Position numbers and translations under genes: made by a program. From Anisakis pegreffii (taxonomy: Eukaryota > Nematoda > Chromadorea > Rhabditida > Anisakidae), in NCBI GenBank assembly GCA_035041965.1, contig JAPYMA010003058.1:93419-157418 (forward strand): a DNA stretch of 64,000 bases. Reading direction: 5' to 3'. Each line of letters begins with the position of its first letter. The first letter of the stretch is position 1. The notes below the pieces were generated by a model. It was not told where the DNA came from. It ran no database searches and saw nothing but the letters and a program-made list of their open reading frames with translations. Positions 37,862-51,500 of the stretch are shown one piece after another.

Positions 37862-40800
37862 ATGATTGTATCCTACCTCACAAGGCTCGTCCTACTACTA
37901 CCCGAACTAACCACCGCGCAAGCGAACAAACTTGCTGAAATTGTTGATGAGCAGCAGCAGCAACAACGACAACAACAAGAGCAACAGTACGGTTAGGATC
38001 TTGATTATTATTCTCCGATTATCGATCACCTCTGATATCACCTACCAGACAAACGAAGCTGCTTTGGAGCAATTATAAAATTTGAAAGGCAAAAATAGGA
38101 AAATCGTTTGCTCAAAACTTGTTTATGGCTTAACAGCTGCTCGACAAACTTAACAATGGATGTGGAATGGGTATGCATGTCACAGTTTTCAGTCAGAAAA
38201 TCGTGTATAATAGATTCGGAATTCATCGCTTGCCCTAATGAAATCCAAATTCGATAATCCTCATTTGGGTTCCTCGAACAATTCGTACTGAAAATTTTTT
38301 TGAGAACCGCGAAATTTAATAATTTTTAAATGGCTTTTCCAATTCCTTTTTGCAAAATTTATTATGAATAAAGTTTGGCTGTGTGAAAATAATAAGCTGC
38401 AACAAACTAGAGTTATAGATCAACAGTGATAACCAATCTCCAGATACAAAAAAACTATTTTTGCCTCCTTAAAAAATACCACAGCAACATTCAGTAGCCG
38501 GAGTTAAAATCGGCGCGACAGTTTTTCCGGATCCGAATTGCTGCGATGCCAGAGCTGAAGCGGAGTAAAATAAATTCCAGAGCTAAAGCCAAAGTTATAG
38601 AAATTGTGGACCTGAAACTAATATCGGAGCAGGAAAATACAAAGCTGGATTAGAATTTGCAAAAACGATGAGCTGTATACAGAGTTGGGTCAATATTTCC
38701 AGGAATTTTGAAAATTTTGAAATCATCCAATGTTGAGCGGCAGTGGAGAAACGTCTTTTATAAGCCGGATTTTTCCTCGTAATGAAAAAATTGTTTTCTA
38801 ATTTTCATTTTTATTTAAAAGTTCAAGTGATTGAAGTTGTTAACGATACAACCTGATTATTGAACATTTCCTGAGTGAGACTCTATGAGGATAACGATCA
38901 ACCGATATCAACTGCTTCATTAAATCGGAACTATTATTTTGACCAAACATAATCTAATACTTGAATAATGCAATCTCAAGCTGTTCTTGCAGGTTATAAA
39001 TCCTTAGAATCGCCATATCATTATAAAATACCCCAGCGAACATCTCAACAGTACTCATCAACTCATCCACAACCTTGTGTGCCTATTAACGAAACTCTCA
39101 GGAAGAATCTCATCCAGGTATTTTTGAGGAATTAATTCAGTCTAATTTGTATCGTCGTCGTTTTGTTATCAGCAGTTCTATCTACTTCCTATCGGGACAC
39201 CCATCTTTCAAGTAGATACGAATTTCTGAGCAGTAATTTCGTATTCCACCGAGTTTAACTTTTCAGTATAATTATCTGGTATTGAGTGACGGTCGAGAAC
39301 GTTTTGAGCAACAAATTTGATGCGAATTCGAAGATGAAAATAGATAGGCGTTTTTTTAGCAGTGTAGTTTGATGTTTCTTAAGGATCCACTCAAAGCAAA
39401 CCAAAAGTTTTGTCCAAACAGATTTGATGTCCTCAGAGAGGGGAACTAAGTAAAGATAATAGTAAGATGGGCATGAAAATAATCTACATGAACACGTGAA
39501 TTTATAATAAGTTCATTGTTCCTGTGAGCGCTTATTTCCTCAATGGGGTAATCACAAATATATTCGCGCATCCGATGTAAATCTTCATATTTTTATTGAA
39601 TTCAGTGGAATTAGTTTCACAGATAAACTTTTAAATTTGCCATTATTGATTTATTTCAACGCGCCTATTCAAAGTATATCAAGACTCTAGACTTGCATTA
39701 TAGAATTCAGTTAAATAATAGCAATCTTGATGATGTCATATATCTTTTGCAAAAGTGCATTCACAGCTCATGTTGTTAAGCATATACAAATGATAATAAC
39801 CAACCGTCACATCGAATGCAAACAACCGACATAAATAGAAGTGGTGATATCTTAAGATAAGTAAGGAGATTCGCGTTCGATTCCGCGGCGGTTCAAAATC
39901 TTTGCCGAATTTCGATGTGGTTATCGGAGGAATTCGAGGAATGAAAAGAAAATTTGAAGTTCGAAATTTGAAGAAAAGGTTGAGTTTCGATACCAACCAA
40001 TGCCCAGATAGCTGATTCCGAAAGTGTTAATTTGTTACTACCAAAGTAAGGAATCATCTAAATGGATTATGTTCAATCGAATGTTCGAATTGCACAAATG
40101 GGTTCCTAACGAAGCAGCTATTCATTCGGCTGCCATTATTCAAATATTTTACTTATCGTGAGTGAAATAATGACCCGATAGCCGCTGTGACGTTGGTAGC
40201 TGATATCTACTGCTATAATATTGCAAAATGACGACTACAAGTGATATTGTTGGAATCAGTTTCCATTGAACATCAATACTATTTATAGTAGGTCCTTTCG
40301 ACCAAATGACATGTGAACGTTAGCGGGGAAGAGAAATAAAACGCATAAATTGTATCTCTGAAAATAATTACATGCGACTCGTCGTAGTGCAAAAAGCATT
40401 GTCGTAATTCACATTACCGACAAGAAGCTTCAATTGGAAAACGTGCAAATGACATCTAATTCGAATATTGCTGATATGAGTAAAATTGAGCTGAACTGCC
40501 ATATACAGCTAAAAAATTCTAATTCAATATCACTTCTCTCCTACAAGAGTATTATTATGAAACCGAAAGATCAAATTGAATTTCATCTGAGGTTGTTGCT
40601 GAAATTAAATGATGAGAAATCAAATGGCTAAACAAAATCAAATGAAATGAAACATCGCATACTCCAAATACATCATACTGTTGCTGTGCTAGTTTATGTA
40701 TGGCTAAATTAGAATAATTGCTGTTAAAAAATCAGCAAAGAAGAGAACTGAAATTGGGATGAGTAGTTTCAGGGATTATTTTCCCAACCAAAATACGACA

Positions 40801-43800
40801 AAGATACATTACCATCAGCAAATGCAACAACAGTAATTGTTGAATTAACGGTCCAGAGTATTACTGAAATCAGTGAATTCTCGAGTAGCTTCAAAGCAGA
40901 CGTTTGGTTCAGCCAAATATGGAACGATCCCAGACTTGATTTCCAGGTTTGTCGCTATTCGCATCACTTCACGTCATTGAAATTCCTCACTGGTCATTGT
41001 CGATAATTTTTGCTGTTTAGTTCAATAGGCGTGACAGGTAAATTTTTCGTCAGTCGATTTACTTGCTCACTGAAAAGAAGTTCGAAATGAAGATGGTGCG
41101 TTCCAGTTCAAGTTCAAGTCATTTCATAGTAAATAGAAACTAACAGTCCGCTGAGCCGCTGCAGATCTACTTTTGTTGTAACTCAGTGGAGCAAGTAGTT
41201 CAATAACATTGAAGCATGTTGTGATTCAGTGATTTATTCATTCTTATAAGAACAAAAACTAACTGAAAACCGTGGTTAACTGAAAAAAGTTAGTGGAAAA
41301 CTGCTGATCTTCAAAACCATCCTTGGCATTCAGTATTATAACTACTGCCTTTCAAAACTTGTATCGGTTCAATTTGGAATTACTCGTCAAAATGAATACA
41401 ACATTCAGGACTACAACTACTGCCTTTCAAATTTGTCGTTAGCTGCGCATAAACTGAAACAACTCTGGACACCGAACGTCTGTTTTGCAAACAGTAAAAA
41501 AGTGGAAATTCATTCATCACCGTCACAGAATATTCTTCTCATTATATTCTCTAATGGAACAATCTGGCTGAATTACAGGTATCTACTTCACTTGAATCAT
41601 TCTTCGAAATGTGATCGATAAACTCGTATTCATTTTGTCGTATGACAAATGAACGTCTGAAAAAATTTTGAGTCGCAAGCTGAATCATAAATAAATCTGA
41701 TCGATGTTTGAAGAGAAACAGAGCTTTGTAGTTCATTAATAGTTCGTGTAGAGAAAAGTGCTCCATCAATTTGCGCCTTAATGGTCCATGAAACCTCTTT
41801 ACTGACACTAGGCTTCTCACTTGTTTGCTCGACCAATTCAAACTGTCGAATTTCTAGAAACCAATAAGACTGAAACGTGAAAAATTCATTTGCCTTATTA
41901 ACTTAATTGAACGTGTTTAACTGAAGTCCGTAAATTCACATTGATTTATGAATGATATGACTGTTAATGTTCAAAAAATTGCTTTCGTAATTGGATTAAT
42001 CCAGGAACAGATTACTAATGACATTTGGCCAAAATATTTCGATTCCTACTGTTCCCACAAGGAAAGGAATATCCAGAGTGTGTGTACATAATCACTGAGT
42101 TGTTAATGATAATCCTAATGAAAATATGGACATCCATCCACGCATGAGATTGTTTGTGCTAACTTTTACTGGTTGTTCACGGATAGTCATACGAACAAAT
42201 GTTTCAAAATCTGTTCTATTTTCTACATTGATATAATAGAAGATAAAACAGATTTTAATATGATACAGATATAACAGAATACTGTGTTCAGTGCTGATAT
42301 CATAAAATATTTTTTATCATATCGTAGGCATTCAAGAGATTGCTTTCAATTTTGCTTTGGCCAGAACTTTTCATGCAGTTTATGACGCAGATTCAGTTCG
42401 ACTCTAGTGAACTATTTAAGCGAAAAAAGATTCCAGCAAATGATATCATTCTACGCGAGTACACATAATCTCAGTGTATACGGCATATTCATTGTCGCTA
42501 ATGACATCTTCCAGACGCATCGATAATATCAATCTACTTTTGCACGGTTATCGAGAAGCATTCCTCCATGTTCACGCATATGAAATTACTTCCTTTGGTA
42601 GTGCATCATACAAATACACACTTGAATTTGTAGAGCACCCTCCCGTACATGATGAATATTTCTCTTCCACCATACTGATTCAATACTGACATTTCTGTGC
42701 ACAATAATCACATTCTAAATAGCCGCAGAATTCTTTTTCTTTTCTGACACCACATCTGCTGAAATAACGGTGCAAATATCGAATCCATTTTCTCCGACCT
42801 CTCGCATCGTTTCGTTCGACGTTTCATCGCTAAAATTGTTTCTGGTATATTTTTACAATTGAAAGCATTACGACCTCAACAAATGTGCAATTTTAAGCCA
42901 CAAAAATGTTGCTGTTGGGCCATAAAGCTGTGCATTGCTAAATGAATCCTTCACACCCACCGATAAACAATTACATTTTGTCGTGTTCCGTTTAATTAAA
43001 TCAATGTGCATCCCATCTCGTCAAGCATTATTTGCACACAATGAATGGCAAAAAAAAGTTAATTCTTTAGCTCTGTAACGTTGACATGACAATTGATCAA
43101 TTTTGTCCTGCAAAAAACATTGTTCGAGCAAAGTTCACGAACTGGGGATGACTCACAGATTCAGACAAATCGTTCAGGCTTAGAAGCGTTCGTAAAAGTG
43201 CATATCTTGCTCCGGATCTTTCGTGGCGACCAATGAAAACTTTCAGTTCAGGGGGATCACCAGTAAAGAAAAATTCAGAATTATTCCAACATTATCTTAA
43301 TGTTAGAGCATATGAAATATGATTTCACTTGCAGAACTGACATAAATTACCTATCTTTGCAGGGTTAGTATACAAGGTCCTTGCCAACTCGACCTTACAT
43401 ACTTTCCGATGGACACACAGCAGTGCAATCTGATTTTTGAGGTGACCCTTTCAGTTTTCAAATATTGTTTAGAAAATTGGAGTAAATTATCCAAAAGGAA
43501 GGATTCGTTTGATCACCATACCAAATTCTTGATTATCGCGAATTTCAATATTATAATACTGATTATTAAAAATGTGATAATCTACTTCAATTTGTTAAAT
43601 TTTTCAAATCGTTGTAGTACATGAATTTATGGTCGTACTAGTTTGAATCAGAAAAAATCTCAGAAATTGGATCATTACGAATTTGCAACAGATTTAACTG
43701 CACCGAAAATTTTGATGTCTCTCAATATTATCATCCTATTTTTTGATCATTTGGAATTGTGTTTATAAAGTTTCATGTGTCTTATAGAGTTATTCGTATA

Positions 43801-45895
43801 ATACAGCAGAGGTACGTATCATTTGGCGGGATTGGGAGCCAGTCTCAATTCCTGATCCAAAGAGTAAAAATTTACCGGATTTTGAACTGATACATTTCTC
43901 AAGCAAAAGTACTACACTGTTTTACACAGCTGGATTATGGGATCAGTTGGAAGTGACCTTCGTTTTTCGTAGACTCTATGGATATTATGCATTACAGGTT
44001 GAATTTATTCATTATTCAGTCTCCGTCTGACGTTATTGCAGTAATTAGGCGTAATGTTTCACCGTAAATACGTCAACTGATGACTGTAGTGCACATTTGA
44101 GAGCCGTGTTGAACTGACGACTTTCAGGCATACATGCCAACATACCTGTCAGTATTCATATCATGGATATCATTCTGGATTGACACAAAGGCGTTACCAG
44201 CGCGAATTACATGTGGTGTCAGTTCACTTATGGCGTTAACATTTCAATTTGGTAATATTGTCAAAAATTTACCTCGGGTATCCTATGTTAAAGTGAGTTT
44301 TCGCCGAGTGAAATTCAACTGAAATCACTGTTCGATAAGTTTATGTCTATTGTTCATCCCTTCCAGAACACTTGAAATAAATAGTCATACACCATTGCAT
44401 ACATAAAGTTGAATTAACTTCCTCCAATTGCAAAACAATTAAACTTAGATTATAAGAAACGGCGAATAGAGTTTGATTAGCTGCGATGTTCAAAAGCTAC
44501 GAAATATTCACAACATCTCACCAATCCAGTTTTTTTCATCGTTTCACTGATAAAATGCCTCAAGTTTTAGGCGCTCGATATCTGGATGTTTGGTTGCGTT
44601 GGATTTATTTTTCTCTCGCTTGTGGAGGTGATTGATTAATCCATACAATCAGTATAAAATTATTGTTCAGGAATGATAACGCCATCTCATCGAATGGAAT
44701 TTGTATTTAAGTGGGATTAAATCTGCTATTCTGGGGACATATCGAGTATTCAGCAAATATTGATGCTGTGACTGTATTAACTCTTTGCCAGATGCTAAGA
44801 TTACACCATTTCCTTTCCTTTCATATCTGGCTAATAAATTTGATCAGCCCGGATCTAATCAGTTCTTTCATCTGACTCGTCAATTGTGAACATTTTGAAT
44901 TCAGTGCCTTCGCTCAAACGAATTATTCGGTGTTAAGAGTAATAAGAAAAAGCTCTTTTCTTGATGTTAACAGAAAATTAGTTCGCAACGAAAAAACTCG
45001 TTCTCAAAACAAATAAAAATAGAATTTTCATTATCGAAACCTTTTCGAATGAATTCAAAGAATCCTCGCAAACATAAATAAATTATGCATAACTTCACTT
45101 CAGCTCGCCGTTGTCGGGTTCGTGGACAAGTCAGATGCAAAACGACGACGAATACAACGTGCTAAAGAGCAAATGATTTTGCGATCAGAAAGTGAACAGC
45201 AGTGGCTTTCGAGATTAACATCGCGTCGGTCGAATCAGACGGCTTTTGCATCCGATTCCAGATTAGGTCCATTTCTTCGATCCTTGTTCATTCATCTGTT
45301 CGTTAGAAACAACGATTGCGACTCTTTTTTTAGATATTGACGCTTCATTCGGCTTGCTTAATTGCAGGTGTCACGGCGAATAGTCTACAGGCAGGCTCAG
45401 CCCTGCTAAGCCATCAAGGTAACATGTTGGACGCAAAGTGTCAACGTTCACACGCATGCCTGGATAATTCGCCCAGACGTTTACAGACACAAACCAGACG
45501 CTATTCAACGTCATTCGAACAAACACAACAAATTACTGGCGAGAAAATTGATGAGGTCATTTCTCTTTGATACTCTGCTTCAGAGCACCATTTCAGTTTT
45601 ATTGCCCTTTTCTTAGCACAATTATAGGAGAAGCTTTTCGAAGTTGTATAAAGATATGTTTTGATCAAAACTTGGCCGTGAAGAATTCATCTTTTTAGAA
45701 TTCCAATCGTTTTCTTATCAGTATGACAAGTCTGAGGAGATATTATAGTAACTCAAAAAATCTCGAAGTATTTCTGGAATAAACTTTTAAGATTATTCAT
45801 TGCAGATGTCCGCTAAGATATTTCCGCTGATGTTTACCGCGTTCAATATCTTTTATTGGTTTTATTTCATTGGTATGTCAGGCGGAATATTGTGA
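37862..45895 (+). CDS. Cys-loop ligand-gated anion-channel subunit, nematode orphan (LGC/GGR/ACC-like)
   Basis: Eleven exons join in phase: 37862-37991, 38993-39117, 40773-40946, 41409-41578, 43363-43441, 43788-43997, 44128-44292, 44571-44627, 45104-45266, 45368-45555, 45806-45895. The product is about 516 aa: a signal peptide ([20 protein letters not shown]), a Gln-rich stretch, then the extracellular ligand-binding domain ([21 protein letters not shown]). The signature loop is Cys207 and Cys221 with 13 residues between, including FPMD. M1 is around 302-314, M2 around 323-343, M3 around 352-372 and M4 around 493-510. PAR at 320-322 precedes M2, the usual mark of anion selectivity. Loop C lacks the vicinal cysteines of nicotinic receptors and no second disulphide pair is evident. 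The sequence fits nematode-specific amine/acetylcholine/GABA-gated chloride channels, but the ligand and exact subgroup cannot be named. The start is chosen for the signal peptide; the frame stays open upstream to 37688. Confidence 0.9.
41327..41431 (+). repeat. Duplicated splice-acceptor and exon start in the channel gene
   Basis: CATTCAG plus 23 following bases occurs twice, at 41327-41356 and 41402-41431, with three mismatches and a 17-base identical core (AACTACTGCCTTTCAAA). The copies are exactly 75 bases apart and the interval is open in frame, so the upstream acceptor (exon from 41334) would add 25 residues. The downstream acceptor (41409) gives the normal family spacing between NDPRLDF and LWTPN, so it is taken as the main one. 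Confidence 0.8.
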
Positions 45896-46344
45896 ATGCT
45901 GAATAGAATGAACTGTGATATGAAGTGTTACCTTAATTTCATTGTGCGTCACTATTGAATTGTACTTTATGAAGCAGTAAATTACGAGCAATTTTTCATG
46001 CAGTATAAATCTGTCACCAATTACACGTATAACGATATCCTCACATTGGTCTTTTTAAACAATCTCTAGCGCCAACTCCTGAGGTTTTTCCAATTTCAAT
46101 CAGTCGTTGCCTATGCTCTCGGGGATTTGCGAAGGTTGACAAATCGTTGTCGAATGTTTTTTTTTCACATTCCATCTATGACTGTTCAATAATGTTCACA
46201 AAATGTTTTTGATAGAACCGACAAATTCGTGACGGCAAACCTCTTGAACGATGGATTAAAACGTCTTGATTCACTGCTTGATTCTTGATTAATCCTTGAT
46301 TCTTGATCTCTTTATACCTTCGTGATTTATCGCTAAGAAGTGAC
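45896..46344. other. 3' flank of channel gene
   Basis: No gene is visible. A direct repetition of CTTGATTCTTGAT-like pieces occurs near 46265-46305. No clear AATAAA follows the channel stop; AATAGA near 45902 is a possible weak signal. Confidence 0.4.
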
Positions 46345-47390
46345 AGGTCATGGCGCTATATTAATGTATACAATTGATCTATAGTGATACAATGTATGTG
46401 AGTAAGTGCCTCTGCGCTAATTAAGATGGCTTTAGAAAAATAGCTATATCTCCTCAAGAAAGCAAAATCGCTCAGCAAAGTATGCGCTTTTCTGAATCTA
46501 AAGATTCCGTTGGATCGATTGGTGTACAAACATCCATATGTTATTGGGCAAACTCGAGGGTACGGTAGGCTCAAAGATGGCAAACCGTATATCATTGAGA
46601 AAATAGCTATATCTGTTCATCTAATCACAATTGCTCGGCAAAATATATGATACTCTGAAAGTAGAGATTCTGAGCAATCGAATGGTGCAAAGAAATTCAC
46701 ATGTTACCGGGCCAACCTGAGAGTATCGGTTCCTTGAAGATCGTAAAGCCCATAGCGCTATATTAATATAAACAATTGATCTATAGTGATATAGTGTATG
46801 TCAGTGAGTGCCTCTGAGCTAACTGAGATGGCTTTAGAAAAATAGCTATATCTCCTCAAGTAAGCAGAATTGCTCAACGAAATATATGTTTTTCTGAATT
46901 TAGAGGTTCTCAGGAGTCGAGTGGTGTAGAGAAATTCATCTGTTACCGGACAAACCTGAGGGTACCCATAGCTTGAAAATGGTGACCCCTAATGTGTTGT
47001 AGTAGTTTAGGCATTGGTCTATAGTGATACAATGCATATTAAAGAGCGCGACTGCGCTATTTGAGACAGATTTAAGAAAATGGCAATACCTCCTCTAGTA
47101 AGAAGAATTGCTCAACGAAATATATGTTTTTCTGAATTTAGAGGTTCTCAGGAGTCGAGTGGTGTAGAGAAATTCATATGTTATCGGGCGAACCTGAGAG
47201 TACGGTAGGCTTGAATATGGTAACCCTTATAGGTTTGAGAAAACAGCTATTTCTCCTTATGTAAACAGAATTGCTCGGCAAGGTATAAGATATTCTGAAC
47301 CTGGAGGTCCTGAGGGATCAAATGGTGTAGAGAAATTCATCTGTTGCTTAGCACACCTGAGAATAACGTTAGCTTGAAAATGGTAGTTCT
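46345..47390 (+). repeat. Two-module tandem array, order A-B-B-A-B-A-B-B
   Basis: Module A (about 90 bases; 46348-46434, 46744-46835, 46990-47076) shares TTGATCTATAGTGATA or a variant, a GCGCTAT-like piece and a GAGATGGCTTTAG-like end. Module B (about 150 bases; near 46435-46585, 46598-46743, 46836-46983, 47077-47225, 47238-47388) begins AAAATAGCTATATCTCCT, continues GCAGAATTGCTC and TTTTTCTGAATTTAGAGGTT, then TGGTGTAGAGAAATTCAT, ACCTGAGGGTAC and TAGCTTGAAAATGG. B copies 3 and 4 are nearly identical across about 90 bases; the others are more diverged. No open frame runs through the array. It lies between two convergent genes. Confidence 0.85.
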
Positions 47391-48520
47391 GTATTACATA
47401 GTGAACATGATTTGGCAGATCCCCAGTTTCGACAACATTCGTTAGGAATATTCAGTGGTTAACTTGTGGAAATTGCCCCATTCTAAAGCCGTCATTTACA
47501 TCATTGGAGATGATCCATCCTGATAATTCTGCTTCGTTCTAAGCCTGAATCTTCCTTCTGCTTGTGCTGTGACAGTAAGAAGACCGTGTTAGGCCCGAAT
47601 GAGCTAATGCTACTCAGAAAATAGGAGAATGGAGAGTGTTGCCATCAACTAACCGCATTTACAAACCAGAGTTAAAAACACCATCACAATGACGTTCTAT
47701 CATAACATAAAAACTGCACGAAATACTAATTTCCCGACTTCCTTCATTACCCCTTGACGCCTCCAAATTACCCAAAACGGATAATTTCACCCCCTATTAG
47801 AACCACTGCTCTAACGACGCTGGTTGCGAACGGGAATTTTGTGGTGTTTGATTTGCAGTTATTGACAGTGAGCTTAGGGAAATTGTTTCAGTGGGTTCGT
47901 TTGTTGATTGAGGAAGATTCGAAAAATTGTTGCATTGGGACATCAACCTGACATTGAATGATTTCATAGGTTCCACAAAGGTCAATATGGAATCGTCACA
48001 ATATTTGAGCAACTCTGATACCGAGTTAAGTTTCACATTCATGACTTCATGTGCAAATGGGAACATCGATGAACGAGCAATCATAATAAACTATTTTATG
48101 CAGCCTTATAAGATTAACACGCAGCCAACAGGCACTTATTGAAACAATACGACAGCATTTGTGACGCAAAATGAACAATTGAGGCTAGCGAGAAGGCTTT
48201 GCATTGCAATGCTTTGAAGAGACATTATCAAATCAATTGATAACAATTATCACATTTAGTCGATTATGAGTTTCAATTTTCGTACTTATCAAAACATCAC
48301 TATTAACGTTGACTTGATAAAATATCGAACATTAAATTTCACTACTTCATAAGAGATTTTTATGATGAAATCAAGCATTTACACTCGTTATTCCAATGTT
48401 TCAGACTGATTAAGTAATGAACATTCAAATTACACACATGACATCATTGCTGGCAAGATACTGAACAACAATTTTACTAAATTTTTGATTACATCACTTT
48501 GACGACTGTCCGATTAGGAA
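47391..48520. other. Intergenic sequence between convergent genes
   Basis: No recognisable gene, RNA or repeat beyond the adjoining array. A 95-codon open stretch on the minus strand (48084-47797) has no family features and no partner exons. Confidence 0.5.
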
Positions 48521-48526
48521 TTTATT
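48521..48526 (-). terminator. Polyadenylation signal of the nuclear receptor gene
   Basis: TTTATT on the + strand reads AATAAA on the minus strand, 51 bases after the proposed stop codon (48579-48577). This supports 48577 as the gene's end rather than a stop further upstream. Confidence 0.55.
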
Positions 48527-48576
48527 TTGAGATTCTAAGCATATCTTCCGCTTAACCGATATGCATCAATGGGTAA

Positions 48577-51500
48577 TTAATTAGTGAAATGATCGGTTGA
48601 ATTAGAGGGATGATATAAGAGCTGTGTATAGGTGGGATAGTGTGAAGGAGGCTTAGAGGGTACGTATTTCAACTCGGGCAGTGACGATGGTGTATATTTC
48701 AGTTCGGTCACTGACGACGAGTTGACCGAATTCGACGGCGCCGTTCCAAGTTCTGAGAAGATTTCTGTCTGAAAGTTTGAACGTGAATCGAATAAATAAT
48801 GAAGTGCGATTAGAAATTGTTAAATGATTCAAACAGAGCTGACAAACAATCGCCACAATAACTGCAAAGTTAGTCCGATAGGATAACTCGATAGATATAG
48901 AATGAAACAATCCATAATCAAACCACAATTGAGTGGTTTACTCACCTGCTCAGAAGCTAAACTACGCAGATCGGTAAGTTTCATCAGAAGACGAGCAAAC
49001 ATTGTCCGTTGTTTAGGACGTCGAAAGTCGATATAGGATTGAAGTGCAGATGTGTAGACTTCTTGAATATCTTCCACTGCTTTTGGTTGTTGTAAACCCG
49101 TTCGATCTTAATTTCAAATCATTTAAACATTTCGTTGTCACCTTTCAACATTCCATCATTTGAATCGGGCAAATATCAGAGAGAACAGTGATCAGCTGAG
49201 ATGCTCACTTCATTTAATTGGTTAAACTGAGTTAACTGAGCATTTGAGTGTGTCTTGACACAACGAATGAATTTATCATTGGATATCTGAGCATAATCGA
49301 TATTGACGTGAACAGATCAACTTGACTCAATCACTTTTGAATAGCAACTTGTTTCGAATGAGTTCAATGCTGATCATTAAAAAGAATACCACTCAATAAG
49401 GAATTAAACAGAGGATAGAACCTGAGAATATAGCTATGGCAGAGAGTAGAACGAATTCGGCTTGATCCAAGTTAAGTTTGGCCAAGGAATGCGCGAAATC
49501 GAAAATTGAATCAGCTAACGGACCAATGAAGGCTCGGTACTGCTCTCGATCATATCGCCATTGACGACTCTCGTTACCTAATACCACTCGTTCCTCGCAC
49601 ACATCATAACTACGTGCTGTACGCAGCATTAACACTTCTGTTTTACAAGTCTATAAAGGTTCCTATATCATACTCACATATTGACTGGTATTATACAGTT
49701 CAGAACCAGAAAAATTCACTGATGATACAACTGGAATGGTTGAAAATAGAGAAAACAAAATGTACTTTATGCAATATTCGTTTATCATCATCGGCAAGTT
49801 TACAGAATCCTGGTAGATGGGCAGTGAACTGATGGATCAGTTGTACGCTCAGAATCGTTAACTCGGCGAGATGTTGAAAGGAACTAGTCTTCGTCTCACT
49901 ATATTCCTAAAAAGTGTTATTGCGAATTTGTACATTTCATGTGAAATTTAAGCAACAATTTTGATGACGACAGTTTTAACGAGATAATAATTAAAATTTT
50001 TGAAATATGGGAAGAGAAGAAATAAATTCTCAAATGATTAAAGTAATGACCGAAAAAATAACTGAACAATGGACATAATCAATAAGTAAGCAGTAAGTAG
50101 CAAAAAACTGACCGATAATTGAATGAGAGAATCATTTGATGGGACTGCAAACTGACTATCAATGGTGACAATTCTAGCAATCAGCTCACGTGTCTCCAAT
50201 GATAATGCAGTACCGTATTCAGATTGTTCAGTTGAAGTGACTAGATTTGGACTTGTTACATTGCGTTGATGTTGTTGTATTGCGGAGCTGTTATCATTAC
50301 TGCTGTCCGATTTAACTGCCGTCGCTGTTGTTAATGAAGAAGTTGCTGTGGACGATCGCATCTTCTGTTTTGCTTCTCGTTTGATACGACACTGCTCTTC
50401 GGGTATCACAACTAAAGGCACTCGCGGATCAACTCGAAGTCCTGAAGGTCGTGCACACATGCAGAAGATGTGTGTCGGTGCGCATGTCTGTGAGAATCTG
50501 AGGTGCTTGTGGTTGTTTTGGGAGTGTGTGGGTGAAGGTGTCTGTGCTTATTTTAGGACGTTTGTAGACGTCTGAGGGTGTTGGTTTGTCTGAGATTATC
50601 TGCGCAGGTCTATGCTTGCTTTTGTACAATTAACTCCATGTAATGCTGATTGTGAGATTCGTTCGGCTTGTTTTGAATGCAGTTTGAGCGTATTTACAGT
50701 GCATGCACATATCGTAAAACGCAAAAAAGTTAGATATTTTCAAATAATTACATTAGAATGAAATTAATTTGCAACTTTGTCCAAACGACTCGTTAGCTGA
50801 CGTTTTTCCAATGATAATGCAGTTCAAAACAACCACTTCAAGACTATTTCAGAAAATGCGCCTCTGGTTTTACACCCAAAGAAGTATACTACATAGATCT
50901 GCGAAGGGAAAATGGAAGGAATAATAAAGATGTTTTTTTGGATATTTTTTTAATTATATAGAAAACAGATGTCAGGAAGCCAATGAACGAAAAATCCCTG
51001 CTCTGAACAGTAAAAGCGTGATGCCAAAGTGATCTGTGTGCGTTTGTGCATGGAAGTTGGAAAAATCGGTCAAAATCAAATGACGAGGAAATGAAAGTGT
51101 GATGAGAAATCGTTTACCAAAGGTGATAGCGCAAAAAAATGAAGTTTAACAATGGAAGACTTCAGAATCCAAAATTTTGTGCAATGTTTCGTGTGAATGT
51201 TTTTGACAGTGTTGAATTTGCGTGATTATTTTTCATTCTTACTGAACTTTCGTTAGGAATTTCTCGTCTTAGTAGATTTTCGTGATCTTCATAGCAATTC
51301 TGTACATAAAAAATTTCATCCCGAAACAAGCTGAATATGTGATTAACTACTTCTGATTGCTACATCTTCGTGGTTCATGAAAGCACATTTATCGTTCTCA
51401 CTCCAATTTGACCCTTTCAATCCAAATTTCGCGGCAATCTCCAACTGGGAAAATAAATTTCATTTCCTATACATCCGAACTGAAATGTTTTGTGCTCAAT

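Noticed and set aside
39861..39900. T-arm-like sequence GTTCGATTCC
   Set aside because: No matching A-box or cloverleaf within the required distance; it lies in an intron of the channel gene.
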